A stretch of 10,309 bases of DNA from Betaproteobacteria bacterium (GCA_028868235.1 JAGWUW010000056.1:1-10309), one strand, 5' to 3'; positions 1 to 7,413 are shown, counted from the stretch's first letter. Made by a program: numbers and translations. The notes: a model not told the origin generated them from the sequence alone.

Positions 1-743
1 ATGCCTTCGCCGGCATCCTCGCTCATCATGTTGCAGGCCATCACCTCCGCAGCATAAGCGTAGGCTTCGTCCAGCCCCATTTCCAGCTGCTTGTAGAACA
101 TGTCTTTGCCCATCTTCACGGCAATGGCGCTCTTCGCCAAGATACTGCCGGCCAGGCGCTCGATTTCTGCATCCAGTGCGTCGAGCGGTACGACGCGATT
201 GACCAGGCCCTTGGCCTTGGCTTCCATGGCGTCGATGAAGTCACCGGTGAGCAGCATTTCGAGGGCGGCTTTTCGGCCGAGGTTGCGGGCCAGGCCGACG
301 GCCGGGGTTGAGCAGAATAGGCCGACATTGATGCCGGACACGGCAAACTTGGCGACATTTGCCGCCACCGCCAGATCGCACATCGATACCAGCTGACAAC
401 CGGCGGCGGTAGCGATGCCGTGAATGCGGGCGATGACCGGCTGCGGCATGCGGGTGATGCTGAGCATCAGTTCGCCGCACTGTTTGAACAGTGCCTGCAT
501 GGACGCCTTGCTGTGATTGGCACGCATTTCCTTCAGGTCATGCCCAGAGCAGAAGGCCTTGCCAGCACCGGCAATGACCACGACACGTACGGTGTCGCTG
601 GCAGCGATGGCGTCTAGTTCGGCTTGCAGCGCGGCAAGCAGGTCTTTCGACAGGGAATTGAAGGCGTTCGGACGGTTGAGGGTCAGCGTGGTCAGGCCGT
701 CGGTACGATCATCACGCAGGACGAGGGCTTCTTCCTGGCTCAT
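1..743 (-). CDS. Enoyl-CoA hydratase/isomerase (crotonase) family protein, ECHDC3-like, 3' end outside the window
   Basis: The frame is open from the ATG at 741-743 to the left edge: 247 codons, probably only 10-20 short of the family length of about 260. A ribosome site, GGGAGA, lies about 8 bases before the ATG. Crotonase landmarks are visible. The oxyanion-hole stretch FCSGHDLKEM is at residues 64-73, and the second conserved block HGIATAAGCQL is at 108-118, followed by a CDLAVA stretch. NVGLFCSTP, typical of ECHDC3-like proteins, follows at about 139-147. By alignment to rat enoyl-CoA hydratase from memory, the catalytic Glu144 is Gln117 here and Glu164 is Gly137. The acyl-CoA fold and oxyanion hole therefore look intact, but classical hydration is doubtful. 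The protein is cytosolic, with no signal peptide. It is divergent from dnaE. Family assignment is firm; the substrate and the reaction are unknown. Confidence 0.9.
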   Translation of the reverse strand, partial: MSQEEALVLRDDRTDGLTTLTLNRPNAFNSLSKDLLAALQAELDAIAASDTVRVVVIAGAGKAFCSGHDLKEMRANHSKASMQALFKQCGELMLSITRMPQPVIARIHGIATAAGCQLVSMCDLAVAANVAKFAVSGINVGLFCSTPAVGLARNLGRKAALEMLLTGDFIDAMEAKAKGLVNRVVPLDALDAEIERLAGSILAKSAIAVKMGKDMFYKQLEMGLDEAYAYAAEVMACNMMSEDAGEG

Positions 744-819
744 GGTTTGTCTCCCGTTGGTTTTATTTGAAACCGCTAATCTAGCGCAAGGCGGTTCGGA
801 CGACCACCTGTCGTCGCGG

Positions 820-825
820 TAAAAT
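820..825 (+). promoter_or_regulatory. Candidate -10 box of the dnaE promoter
   Basis: TAAAAT at 820-825 differs from the sigma-70 -10 consensus by one base and ends 7 bases before the dnaE ATG at 833. No good -35 is visible at 16-18 bases upstream; TTCGGA at 795-800 is a weak match at 19. If used, transcription would start at about 831-833, giving a leaderless or nearly leaderless dnaE message. No Shine-Dalgarno sequence precedes the ATG, which fits this reading. Confidence 0.4.
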
Positions 826-832
826 TACGCCC

Positions 833-3800
833 ATGAATTCCCCGCGCTTTGTCCACCTCCGTCTCCATTCCGAATACTCCGTGACCGACGGCATCGTCCG
901 CATTGGCGATGCCGTCAAGCGAGCAGCCGGCGACGGAATGCCGGCCATGGCCTTGACCGACCTAGCCAACCTGTTCGGTCTGGTCAAAATCTACACCGGG
1001 GCGCGCGGCAAGGGGGTCAAGCCGATTGCCGGCGCCGATTGTTGGATCGCCAACCCGGATGCTCCCGAAGATGCCTATCGCTTGCTGCTGCTGGTGCGTA
1101 ACCGTCAGGGTTACCAGCAACTGTGCGAACTGCTGACCAAGGCCTATCTGGTCGAAGGCCGGCGCGACCGAGCGGAAATTCGCCGCGAATGGTTCGCCGA
1201 AATCGGCTGTGACGGGCTGATCGCCTTGTCGGGCGCGCATCTGGGTGATGTCGGCGAAGCGCTGCTGAACGGCAATTTTGATTTGGCTAGCGAGCGGGCC
1301 AAGGCCTGGGAGGCCATCTTTCCCGGCGCTTTTTATCTGGAAGTGCAACGCTACGGCCAGCCGCAGCAGGAAGCCATTGTCCAGCAGACAGCCGATCTGG
1401 CCGGTGAAACGGGTATCCCGCTGGTGGCCACGCACCCGATCCAGTTCATGAAGCCGGATGATTTCCAGGCGCACGAGGCGCGTGTCTGCATTGCCGAGGG
1501 CTACGTGCTGGGCGATACCCGCCGCCCGAAGATCTACACTGCCGAGCAGTATTTCAAGTCGCAAGACGAAATGGTCGCGTTGTTCGCCGACCTGCCAGAA
1601 GCGCTCGAAAACACCTTGGAAATCGCCAAGCGCTGCAATATCGAGCTGACGCTGGGAAAGAACTACCTGCCGCTGTTCCCGACACCGGAGGGGATGACGC
1701 TCGACGACTTCCTGGTGCAGGAAGCCAAGGATGGGCTGGAAAAGCGCCTGATCGAACTTTATCCCGATCCCGAGGTACGCGCCCAGCGCCGGCCGGAATA
1801 CGATGAGCGTCTGGAGTTCGAGTGCAAGACCATCCTGCAGATGGGCTTCCCCGGCTACTTCCTGATCGTGGCGGACTTCATCAACTGGGGCAAGGAAAAC
1901 GGTGTGCCGGTCGGCCCCGGCCGGGGTTCGGGTGCCGGCTCGCTGGTTGCCTACTCGCTGCGCATCACCGACCTCGACCCGCTCGCCTACGCGCTGCTGT
2001 TCGAGCGCTTCCTGAACCCGGAACGGGTATCGATGCCCGACTTCGATATCGACTTCTGTCAGGACAACCGCTGGCGGGTGATCGAATACGTCCGCCAGCG
2101 CTACGGCGCGCAGGCCGTATCGCAGATCGCCACCTTCGGTACCATGTCGTCGAAGGCGGTCATCCGCGACGTCGGGCGCGTATTCGGTCTGCCGTATTCG
2201 ATGTGCGACCGCATTTCGAAGCTGATTCCCATCGTCCAGAACAAGCCGGTGTCGCTGGCCGAAGCGCTGGAGCAGGAGCCGGCGCTCAAGGAAATGATGG
2301 AGGACGAGCAGGATGGCGAAACCATCCGCGAACTGTTCGACCTAGCCGGCCGTCTGGAGGATTTGACCCGCAACATCGGCATGCACGCCGGCGGGGTGCT
2401 GATCGCGCCGGGCAAGATTACCGACTTCTGCCCGATGTATCAGGCGACCGGCGCCGATGCCTCGCCGGTGTCGCAGTTCGACAAGGATGACGTGGAAAAG
2501 GCTGGCCTGGTGAAGTTTGACTTCCTCGGTCTGCGCAACCTGACGATTATCGAACTGGCGCTCAAGTACATCGAGCGGATGACCGGCGAGAAACTCGACC
2601 TGATGAGCCTCGGCTTCGAAGACCCGGGTGCCTACCAGATTTTGAAGGACGCCAATACGACGGCGATCTTCCAGGTCGAATCGGAAGGCATGAAAAAGCT
2701 GTTGAAGAAGCTGGCGCCCGACCGCTTCGAAGACATCATCGCCGTGCTGGCGCTCTATCGTCCCGGCCCGCTCGGCTCCGGGATGGTGGACGACTTCATC
2801 CTGCGGAAAAAGGGCCAGCAGAAGATCGATTATTTCCACCCCGATCTCACCGCCTGCTTGTCGCCGACCTATGGCGTCATCGTGTATCAGGAACAGGTGA
2901 TGCAGATTTCGCAGATCATTGGTGGCTACACGCTGGGCGGTGCCGACATGCTGCGTCGGGCGATGGGTAAAAAGAAACCCGAGGAAATGGCCAAGCACCG
3001 CGAGACCATCGCCGCCGGTGCCAAGGAGCGCGGCTACGATCCGGCGCTGGCCGAGCAGTTGTTCGACTTGATGACCAAGTTCGCGGAATACGGCTTCAAC
3101 AAGTCGCACACCGCTGCCTACGCTGTCGTCACCTACCACACGGCTTGGCTCAAGCGTTATCACTGCGCGGCCTTCATGGCGGCGACGCTGTCGTCCGATA
3201 TGGACAACACCGATACGGTGAAGATCTTTTATGAAGACACCATCGCCAACAAAGTGAAGATGCTCGGGCCGGACGTCAATGCGTCGCAGTACCGCTTTGA
3301 GCCGGTCGACCGTGAGACCATCCGTTACGGTCTGGGAGCAGTCAAGGGGACTGGCGAGCAGGCGGTCAACGTGATCCTGAAGGCGCGCGAGGAAGGCGGG
3401 CCGTTCAAAGATCTATTTGATTTCTGCAAGCGCTGCGATAAGCGCATGGTCAATCGCCGCACCATCGAGGCGCTTATCCGGGCAGGGGCTTTCGATACCA
3501 TCGCGCCGCTGACTGTCGGTGATACCCCGGTAGCTGACCGTCATAAGCTACTGGCCTCGGTTGGCGTGGCCATGGACTTTGCTGAGCAGGCTGAGCGCGA
3601 TGCGATGCAGACCAGCCTGTTCGATATTGCCGATGTCGCCGACGCACACGCCCCGGAATACGTCAACGTTCGCCCATGGGATGAGAAGACCCAACTGATG
3701 GAAGAGAAGACGGCGCTCGGCTTCTTCTTCTCGGGGCACCCTTACAACACCTGTAGGAAGGAATTGGCGCGCTTCATCCGCCGCCCGCTCAATCGCCTCG

Positions 3801-4306
3801 AACCGGCCAAAGAATTCACCAATATTGCCGGCATCGTGGTCGGCATCCGCGCGCAGATGACGCGGCGCGGCAAGATGCTGTTCGTGCAGCTGGACGACGG
3901 TACTGCCATGGTCGAGGTCTCGGTGTTCAACGAATTGTTCGAGGCCGAGCGTGACAAAATCGTTACTGACGAAGTGCTGGTCATCGAGGGCAAGGTCCGC
4001 TACGATGAATTTTCGGGCGGAAATGCCGTCGTCGCGGAACGCCTGATGACCATGGGCGAGGCGCGTGCGCGCTTTGCCAAGCACCTGCTGCTCAAAATGA
4101 ACGGCAACTCAGATGCAAGCAAGCTGAAGTCGCTGTTGACGCCCTTTGCACCCGGTCCTGCCGCGGTGCGCATCCGCTACCGCAATGAGGTGGCTGAGTG
4201 CGAAATTGTGCTTGGGGAAGCAGCCCGCGTCCGCCTCGACGATGCCTTGCTCGATGCGCTGGGGGGCTGGCTGCAGCCAGAAAACGTCGAGATTGTGTAC
4301 CAATGA
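833..4306 (+). CDS. dnaE: DNA polymerase III subunit alpha (DnaE)
   Basis: This is the catalytic subunit of the replicative DNA polymerase. At 1157 residues it is close to E. coli DnaE (1160). The N-terminus (MNSPRFVHLRLHSEYS) aligns with E. coli from residue 1, which fixes the start although no Shine-Dalgarno sequence is evident. The PHP domain covers about residues 5-280. Its first metal motif is degenerate as in E. coli, with Arg10 in place of a His, so PHP phosphoesterase activity is unlikely and proofreading would need a separate epsilon subunit. The palm has PGRGSGAGS at 362-370, the PDFDIDF motif with catalytic Asp405 and Asp407, and a third Asp at 563 in KFDFLGL. Finger motifs RPGPLG (643) and YGVIVYQEQ (680) follow. 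QTSLF at 926-930 matches the internal beta-clamp-binding motif of E. coli (QADMF). An OB fold lies at about 995-1075, and the remainder corresponds to the tau-binding region. The stop overlaps the next gene by 4 bases. Confidence 0.98.
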   Translation: MNSPRFVHLRLHSEYSVTDGIVRIGDAVKRAAGDGMPAMALTDLANLFGLVKIYTGARGKGVKPIAGADCWIANPDAPEDAYRLLLLVRNRQGYQQLCELLTKAYLVEGRRDRAEIRREWFAEIGCDGLIALSGAHLGDVGEALLNGNFDLASERAKAWEAIFPGAFYLEVQRYGQPQQEAIVQQTADLAGETGIPLVATHPIQFMKPDDFQAHEARVCIAEGYVLGDTRRPKIYTAEQYFKSQDEMVALFADLPEALENTLEIAKRCNIELTLGKNYLPLFPTPEGMTLDDFLVQEAKDGLEKRLIELYPDPEVRAQRRPEYDERLEFECKTILQMGFPGYFLIVADFINWGKENGVPVGPGRGSGAGSLVAYSLRITDLDPLAYALLFERFLNPERVSMPDFDIDFCQDNRWRVIEYVRQRYGAQAVSQIATFGTMSSKAVIRDVGRVFGLPYSMCDRISKLIPIVQNKPVSLAEALEQEPALKEMMEDEQDGETIRELFDLAGRLEDLTRNIGMHAGGVLIAPGKITDFCPMYQATGADASPVSQFDKDDVEKAGLVKFDFLGLRNLTIIELALKYIERMTGEKLDLMSLGFEDPGAYQILKDANTTAIFQVESEGMKKLLKKLAPDRFEDIIAVLALYRPGPLGSGMVDDFILRKKGQQKIDYFHPDLTACLSPTYGVIVYQEQVMQISQIIGGYTLGGADMLRRAMGKKKPEEMAKHRETIAAGAKERGYDPALAEQLFDLMTKFAEYGFNKSHTAAYAVVTYHTAWLKRYHCAAFMAATLSSDMDNTDTVKIFYEDTIANKVKMLGPDVNASQYRFEPVDRETIRYGLGAVKGTGEQAVNVILKAREEGGPFKDLFDFCKRCDKRMVNRRTIEALIRAGAFDTIAPLTVGDTPVADRHKLLASVGVAMDFAEQAERDAMQTSLFDIADVADAHAPEYVNVRPWDEKTQLMEEKTALGFFFSGHPYNTCRKELARFIRRPLNRLEPAKEFTNIAGIVVGIRAQMTRRGKMLFVQLDDGTAMVEVSVFNELFEAERDKIVTDEVLVIEGKVRYDEFSGGNAVVAERLMTMGEARARFAKHLLLKMNGNSDASKLKSLLTPFAPGPAAVRIRYRNEVAECEIVLGEAARVRLDDALLDALGGWLQPENVEIVYQ

Positions 4307-4785
4307 TCCAGTTCATCGATCAGGCCTTGCTCGCTGAGCTCAGCGCATCAGCCGCTCAGCTGCCTCGCCGGCGCATGCATCGCAATTTTCATCCTGATGA
4401 AACCTATCCGGCACACCGTCTGCTGGTGGCCATCGAGCCTGATTCCTATGTGCCGCCACACCGGCATCTTAGCCCGGCCAAGGATGAAACATTGCTCATC
4501 CTGCGTGGCAGCCTCGGGGTGATATTTTTCGATCAACATGGCGTCGTGGAGCGCTACACCATCTTGCGGGCCGGCGGTGAGACGCTCGGCGTTGATGTGC
4601 CGCATGGTGTGTTCCATTGTGTCATGGCGCTGGAACCGGGAACCGTCATTTTCGAAGCCAAGGCCGGACCGTATTCGCCTATCGGCCCTGAAGAGCGGGC
4701 ACTTTGGGCGCCGGCCGAGGGCGATGCCGGCGTGGGTGCTTACCTGGCTGGCTTGCGCGTCGTTTGCCTTGGTATTGCCGCCTGA
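4303..4785 (+). CDS. WbuC-family cupin-fold metalloprotein
   Basis: A 160-residue single-domain cupin. Its ATG lies inside the dnaE stop (ATGA overlap), so translation is probably coupled to dnaE by termination-reinitiation. An in-frame upstream ATG at 4198 is inside dnaE and was not used, because WbuC similarity begins close after 4303. Family signatures are clear: MHRNFHPDE at 25-33 and PPHRH at 51-55. His53, His55 and Glu62 form cupin motif 1 and the PHGVFH of motif 2 supplies His105, giving the usual three-His-one-Glu metal site. FEAKAGPYSP follows at 118-127. WbuC proteins were named from O-antigen clusters, but their reaction is not established as far as I know. No sugar-nucleotide or glycan gene is nearby here, so I do not extend that role to this copy. 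It is soluble, without signal peptide or membrane segments, and is followed within 25 bases by a strong terminator. Confidence 0.85.
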   Translation: MIQFIDQALLAELSASAAQLPRRRMHRNFHPDETYPAHRLLVAIEPDSYVPPHRHLSPAKDETLLILRGSLGVIFFDQHGVVERYTILRAGGETLGVDVPHGVFHCVMALEPGTVIFEAKAGPYSPIGPEERALWAPAEGDAGVGAYLAGLRVVCLGIAA

Positions 4786-4808
4786 TCTAGGGGGCTTTCG
4801 GGTCTCCA

Positions 4809-4844
4809 AATAAACAAAGGCGCCCGCAGGCGCCTTTGTTTATT
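4809..4844. terminator. Bidirectional rho-independent terminator
   Basis: A perfect 16-bp inverted repeat, AATAAACAAAGGCGCC, with a 4-base CGCA loop (arms 4809-4824 and 4829-4844). The GC-rich inner stem flanked by A-rich and T-rich outer arms gives a U-rich tail on both strands. It sits between convergent genes: 23 bases after the cupin stop and 19 bases beyond the stop of the chemotaxis gene. Confidence 0.93.
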
Positions 4845-4863
4845 CTAGAGGCTGGCTGGTGAA

Positions 4864-6381
4864 TTACCTGACCAGGTCGGTCTTGAATCCGATTCGCACG
4901 GCGCCCCAGTGGCGGCCATTCAGCATGACCGGCATGGTCAGGTCGGCGAGGATTTCGCCGGTATCCCGTACGTAGGTCTGGAACAGTGAATTCATCTGGT
5001 TCTTGGCTCCCTTTATGCCCACCGGGTCGTTGAAAATGCGCTTGTGACGGCATTTTGCAAGATCTATGGCCGGATCGCCGCTGGGAGGCTGAGAAAATAC
5101 GGAGTTGTGAGCCGGCGCGTAACCATTGGTGTCCATGGACAACGAATAAACCAGTCCAGGTACATCGCGTAGCAGGTCATCATAGAGGCGAGTCAATTCG
5201 GCGTCGCACTGGCTGTCGTAGGCAGTCGTGTAGCGCTTCGGGTTGGAGCCGGGGATTTCCTTGTACGATTGGTCGAAGACATTGACCCCTCGGTCCGCCA
5301 GTTTCTGCAGGACAGCGGCGACGTTGTCGCGAAAAAGGGCGCATTTGTCGTGTAACGTATCGAACATGCTGTTGCCGGTACGGAAATCGGCCAGCGTGCA
5401 TTGCAGGTCCTCGGTCGATTCGCGAAGAGTCTTCGCCGACGCGATACATTGTTTCATGCGGCCGGAAATCTCGCGAGAGTGGTCGCGAATTTCCTCAACT
5501 TCGCTGTGGATGGCCTGGTTGCTTTCTCGCAGATTGTAGATGGCGGCGGAAATCGTGCTCAGTTGCCCGGTTGTCAGCTTGAAGTCGCCAACCATGGTAG
5601 TCAGGTCAGCGGCCGAGGTTTCGATGTAGCCATTGGCGCGAGTCACTTCACCGACGATGGTCTGCGTCTTGGCCGAGGTGTCGGAAACCAGGTTGATCAT
5701 TGATTGGGTATTCTGACCGATGACCTGAGTGGCTGTCTTGACCTTCTCAGCCAGCTTGCGCACTTCGTCAGCAACCACCGCAAAGCCACGGCCTGCTTCG
5801 CCAGCACGTGCGGCCTCGATGGCAGCGTTGAGGGCGAGCAGATTGGTCTGATCGGAAATATCGTTGATCAGCGAGACGATTTCGTTGATCTTCATAGAGC
5901 TGGTATGCAGTTCGGTGACCGTGGAGGAGAAATGCTCGATGTGGGCATTGGTCGAGCGCATGGTCGAGGCGACCGTTTCCATCTGCTCCAGCGAGCGCTG
6001 GGCCAGGTCCAAGTTGTTCTGGGTGGATGCTTGGATGGCGTCGGAATTCATCGCCACTTCGCTGACAGCCTGATTGACCCGGTTGCTTGACTCGAAGACA
6101 TTGGCGGCCAGCATTTCCTGGCGGCGTACCGCATCGTCGGTTTGCTGGACCAACTGGTTCATACGGGCGGCGTCGGCGGCGATGCTAACGCTACGCTCCC
6201 GGGCATGCGAAATCAGGGTGCGGACGCGTCCGAACAGACGGTTGATATTGGCAGAAATACGCCCGGCGCTGTCGCTGCCGGTGGTGCCGATTACCAGTGA
6301 CAGATTGGCCTGACCTTCGGCAACAGCCGAGATATCCCGGTCAATTTTGTTGAGTGCCGCGCTATTTCCAAAAAATCCCAT
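4864..6381 (-). CDS. Soluble methyl-accepting chemotaxis protein with C-terminal sensor-like domain
   Basis: A 505-residue transducer. The ATG at 6379-6381 is preceded by CGGAGA about 8 bases upstream. No hydrophobic stretch long enough for a membrane segment is present, so it should be cytosolic. Residues 15-55 resemble the second half of a HAMP domain (AEGQANLSL ... [11 protein letters not shown]). Residues 60-330 are the long helical signalling domain. Its conserved hairpin tip is at about 176-213 ([20 protein letters not shown], then [17 protein letters not shown]), the site that contacts CheA and CheW in this family. A globular C-terminal region (345-505) with GYAPAHN at 420-426, KRIFND at 447-452 and [12 protein letters not shown] at 488-499 resembles Cache-like regions seen in other transducers. 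This puts the sensor after the signalling hairpin, the reverse of the usual order. No CheR-tethering pentapeptide ends the protein (it ends DLVR). The ligand is unknown; redox or a small metabolite is possible but nothing here decides it. Confidence 0.92.
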   Translation of the reverse strand: MGFFGNSAALNKIDRDISAVAEGQANLSLVIGTTGSDSAGRISANINRLFGRVRTLISHARERSVSIAADAARMNQLVQQTDDAVRRQEMLAANVFESSNRVNQAVSEVAMNSDAIQASTQNNLDLAQRSLEQMETVASTMRSTNAHIEHFSSTVTELHTSSMKINEIVSLINDISDQTNLLALNAAIEAARAGEAGRGFAVVADEVRKLAEKVKTATQVIGQNTQSMINLVSDTSAKTQTIVGEVTRANGYIETSAADLTTMVGDFKLTTGQLSTISAAIYNLRESNQAIHSEVEEIRDHSREISGRMKQCIASAKTLRESTEDLQCTLADFRTGNSMFDTLHDKCALFRDNVAAVLQKLADRGVNVFDQSYKEIPGSNPKRYTTAYDSQCDAELTRLYDDLLRDVPGLVYSLSMDTNGYAPAHNSVFSQPPSGDPAIDLAKCRHKRIFNDPVGIKGAKNQMNSLFQTYVRDTGEILADLTMPVMLNGRHWGAVRIGFKTDLVR

Positions 6382-6621
6382 TCAGTGTCTCCGATTTCTA
6401 TTCTTATGGCCTGCCACGACGGGGCAAAAGCTGCCGCAGATGATACCCCCGAGGGGATTGGCTCGCTACTGCCGTACGTACGTTTTGGATAGTCGGCTCG
6501 CGCTGACTACGCGTGGTTTGGAAAACAATAAAAATGCAGTAAGTGTTATTTGCTTTTTGCTTGGTATAGATGCTTGCTGACTGATGATCAAGACGTTGGG
6601 GCGTTTGCATGTCATGTTGTG
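6382..6621. other. Noncoding leader region upstream of the chemotaxis gene
   Basis: No convincing gene lies here; short ORFs on both strands lack ribosome sites and family similarity. The part at 6510-6580 is clearly more AT-rich than its surroundings. It contains an imperfect dyad at 6490-6509 (TAGTCGGC with GCTGACTA, one G-T mismatch) and a 10-base palindrome, CGTACGTACG, at 6473-6482. Both would fall inside the transcribed leader if the promoter proposed at 6563-6591 is real. Their function is unknown. Confidence 0.4.
6563..6591 (-). promoter_or_regulatory. Candidate sigma-70 promoter for the chemotaxis gene
   Basis: Read on the minus strand, TTGATC (6586-6591) and TATACC (6563-6568) are separated by 17 bases. 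Each hexamer matches its consensus at 4 of 6 positions. Predicted start is near 6556, giving a leader of about 175 bases. It lies just downstream of the regulator's terminator, as expected for an independently transcribed gene. Match quality is moderate. Confidence 0.35.
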
Positions 6622-6659
6622 AAAACGCCAGCAGATCCGTGTAGTGATCGTGCTGGCGT
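6622..6659 (-). terminator. Rho-independent terminator of the response regulator gene
   Basis: Arms ACGCCAGCA (6625-6633) and TGCTGGCGT (6651-6659) form a 9-bp stem. Inside it, two GATC copies can pair and extend the stem with a bulge. Read on the minus strand the stem is followed by a short U run ending at about 6622. It lies about 30 bases beyond the stop of the regulator gene. Confidence 0.75.
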
Positions 6660-6689
6660 ATCGGCTTCAGACAAGTGCCGGGGCTTAGG

Positions 6690-7277
6690 TCAGGCGCTGC
6701 GTTGCCGCGAAGCCAGGCGGCCGAGCAGGAAGCCCTTGATCTCGTGGAAGGGGATCGGCTTACCGAACACGGTGATATCAGCGGGCAGGCCGCGCTTGAG
6801 GACTTCTTCGCGGTCGATGGCGCTGACCACGATGATGTCCATTCGTGCCAGATCCGGATTGGCACGCAGACGGCGGATCATTTCGAATCCATCCATGCCT
6901 GGCATCATCAGATCGGCGATCAGGATGTCCGGAACGCGTTGGCCGACTTGTAACAAACCATCAAAGCCATTGGCAACGATACGCAATTTGATCGGTAGCC
7001 CCCAGCTATCGATGGTCATTTGATAGAGCGTCTGCAGGGTCTGGTCATCTTCAGCAACCAGGATGTCAAGTTGCCCGCTGTTTTCCTGGGCGCTGGGCGT
7101 CAGGTTGCGGCGACGAGCGAGCAGGGCCTCGACCGAAGCAACAGGAATACGGCGATGACCGCCAGCGGTCTTCCAGGCTTCCAGGGCGCCGCTTTCTACC
7201 ATGTTCTGTACTGTGCCGAGCGAAACGCCCAGACGCAGGGCCGCTTGTCGGGTACTGAGGTATTCGGAATCCGCCAT
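6690..7277 (-). CDS. Response regulator with N-terminal excisionase/MerR-type HTH and C-terminal receiver domain
   Basis: A 195-residue protein with two recognisable domains in the reverse of the usual order. Residues 6-56 are a MerR/excisionase-like helix-turn-helix: LSTRQAALRLGVSLGTVQNM is followed by a basic wing-like stretch with GGHRRIPV at 39-46. Residues 70-190 form a CheY-like receiver. Glu76, Asp77 and Asp78 supply the acidic pocket, Asp122 in IADLMMPGMDG is the predicted phosphoacceptor, Ser152 is the switch residue and Lys173 in FGKP is the conserved lysine. All key residues are present, so phosphorylation is likely. No histidine kinase is in the window, so the partner is unknown. 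The ribosome site before the ATG at 7275-7277 is weak. It has its own promoter, a dyad at the predicted start site and its own terminator, so it is probably monocistronic. Its DNA targets are unknown. Confidence 0.9.
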   Translation of the reverse strand: MADSEYLSTRQAALRLGVSLGTVQNMVESGALEAWKTAGGHRRIPVASVEALLARRRNLTPSAQENSGQLDILVAEDDQTLQTLYQMTIDSWGLPIKLRIVANGFDGLLQVGQRVPDILIADLMMPGMDGFEMIRRLRANPDLARMDIIVVSAIDREEVLKRGLPADITVFGKPIPFHEIKGFLLGRLASRQRSA

Positions 7278-7289
7278 GATTAATTCGTC

Positions 7290-7315
7290 TTTGCTGAAAT
7301 TACAAATTCAGCAAA
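7290..7315. promoter_or_regulatory. Inverted repeat at the predicted start site of the regulator gene (candidate operator)
   Basis: Perfect 9-bp arms TTTGCTGAA (7290-7298) and TTCAGCAAA (7307-7315) are separated by 8 bases. The right arm touches the predicted -10 box and the predicted transcription start (about 7308) falls inside the dyad. A protein bound here would block initiation. The adjacent gene encodes a DNA-binding regulator, so autoregulation is a reasonable inference. Alternatively it is a weak hairpin in the 5' leader. Confidence 0.5.
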
Positions 7316-7344
7316 TTTTATCCTGATCCTTAACGAAACTTCAA
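7315..7344 (-). promoter_or_regulatory. Sigma-70 promoter of the response regulator gene
   Basis: On the minus strand TTGAAG (7339-7344) and TAAAAT (7315-7320) are 18 bases apart, matching consensus at 4 and 5 of 6 positions. The predicted leader is about 30 bases. The -35 element abuts the U-run of the upstream peroxiredoxin terminator. Confidence 0.65.
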
Positions 7345-7376
7345 TAAAAAACCTCAGGTGACAAAGCCTGAGGTTT
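7343..7376 (-). terminator. Rho-independent terminator of the peroxiredoxin gene
   Basis: A perfect 10-bp stem, AAACCTCAGG (7349-7358) with CCTGAGGTTT (7367-7376), and an 8-base loop. On the minus strand it is followed by a run of U residues ending near 7343. It lies about 37 bases after the peroxiredoxin stop. The other strand also has T-rich sequence after the stem, but no plus-strand gene ends here. Confidence 0.88.
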
Positions 7377-7413
7377 CTTGGTTTTTGCCCGCATTACGAG
7401 CTGTCAGCAAGTA

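Noticed and set aside
2342..3163. 273-codon open frame on the minus strand inside dnaE
   Set aside because: It lies wholly antisense to an unambiguous, uninterrupted dnaE and matches no family I know; long antisense frames are common in GC-rich coding sequence. The minus-strand frames at 962-1564 and 3548-4084 are rejected for the same reason.
5704..6090. 128-codon plus-strand frame inside the chemotaxis gene
   Set aside because: It is antisense to the conserved signalling hairpin and has no ribosome site or recognisable domain.
6490..6520. Possible sigma-28 (flagellar) promoter for the chemotaxis gene
   Set aside because: GCCGACTA on the minus strand resembles the sigma-28 -10, but no TAAA-like -35 lies at the required 15-base distance; the nearest AAA is about 5 bases too far.
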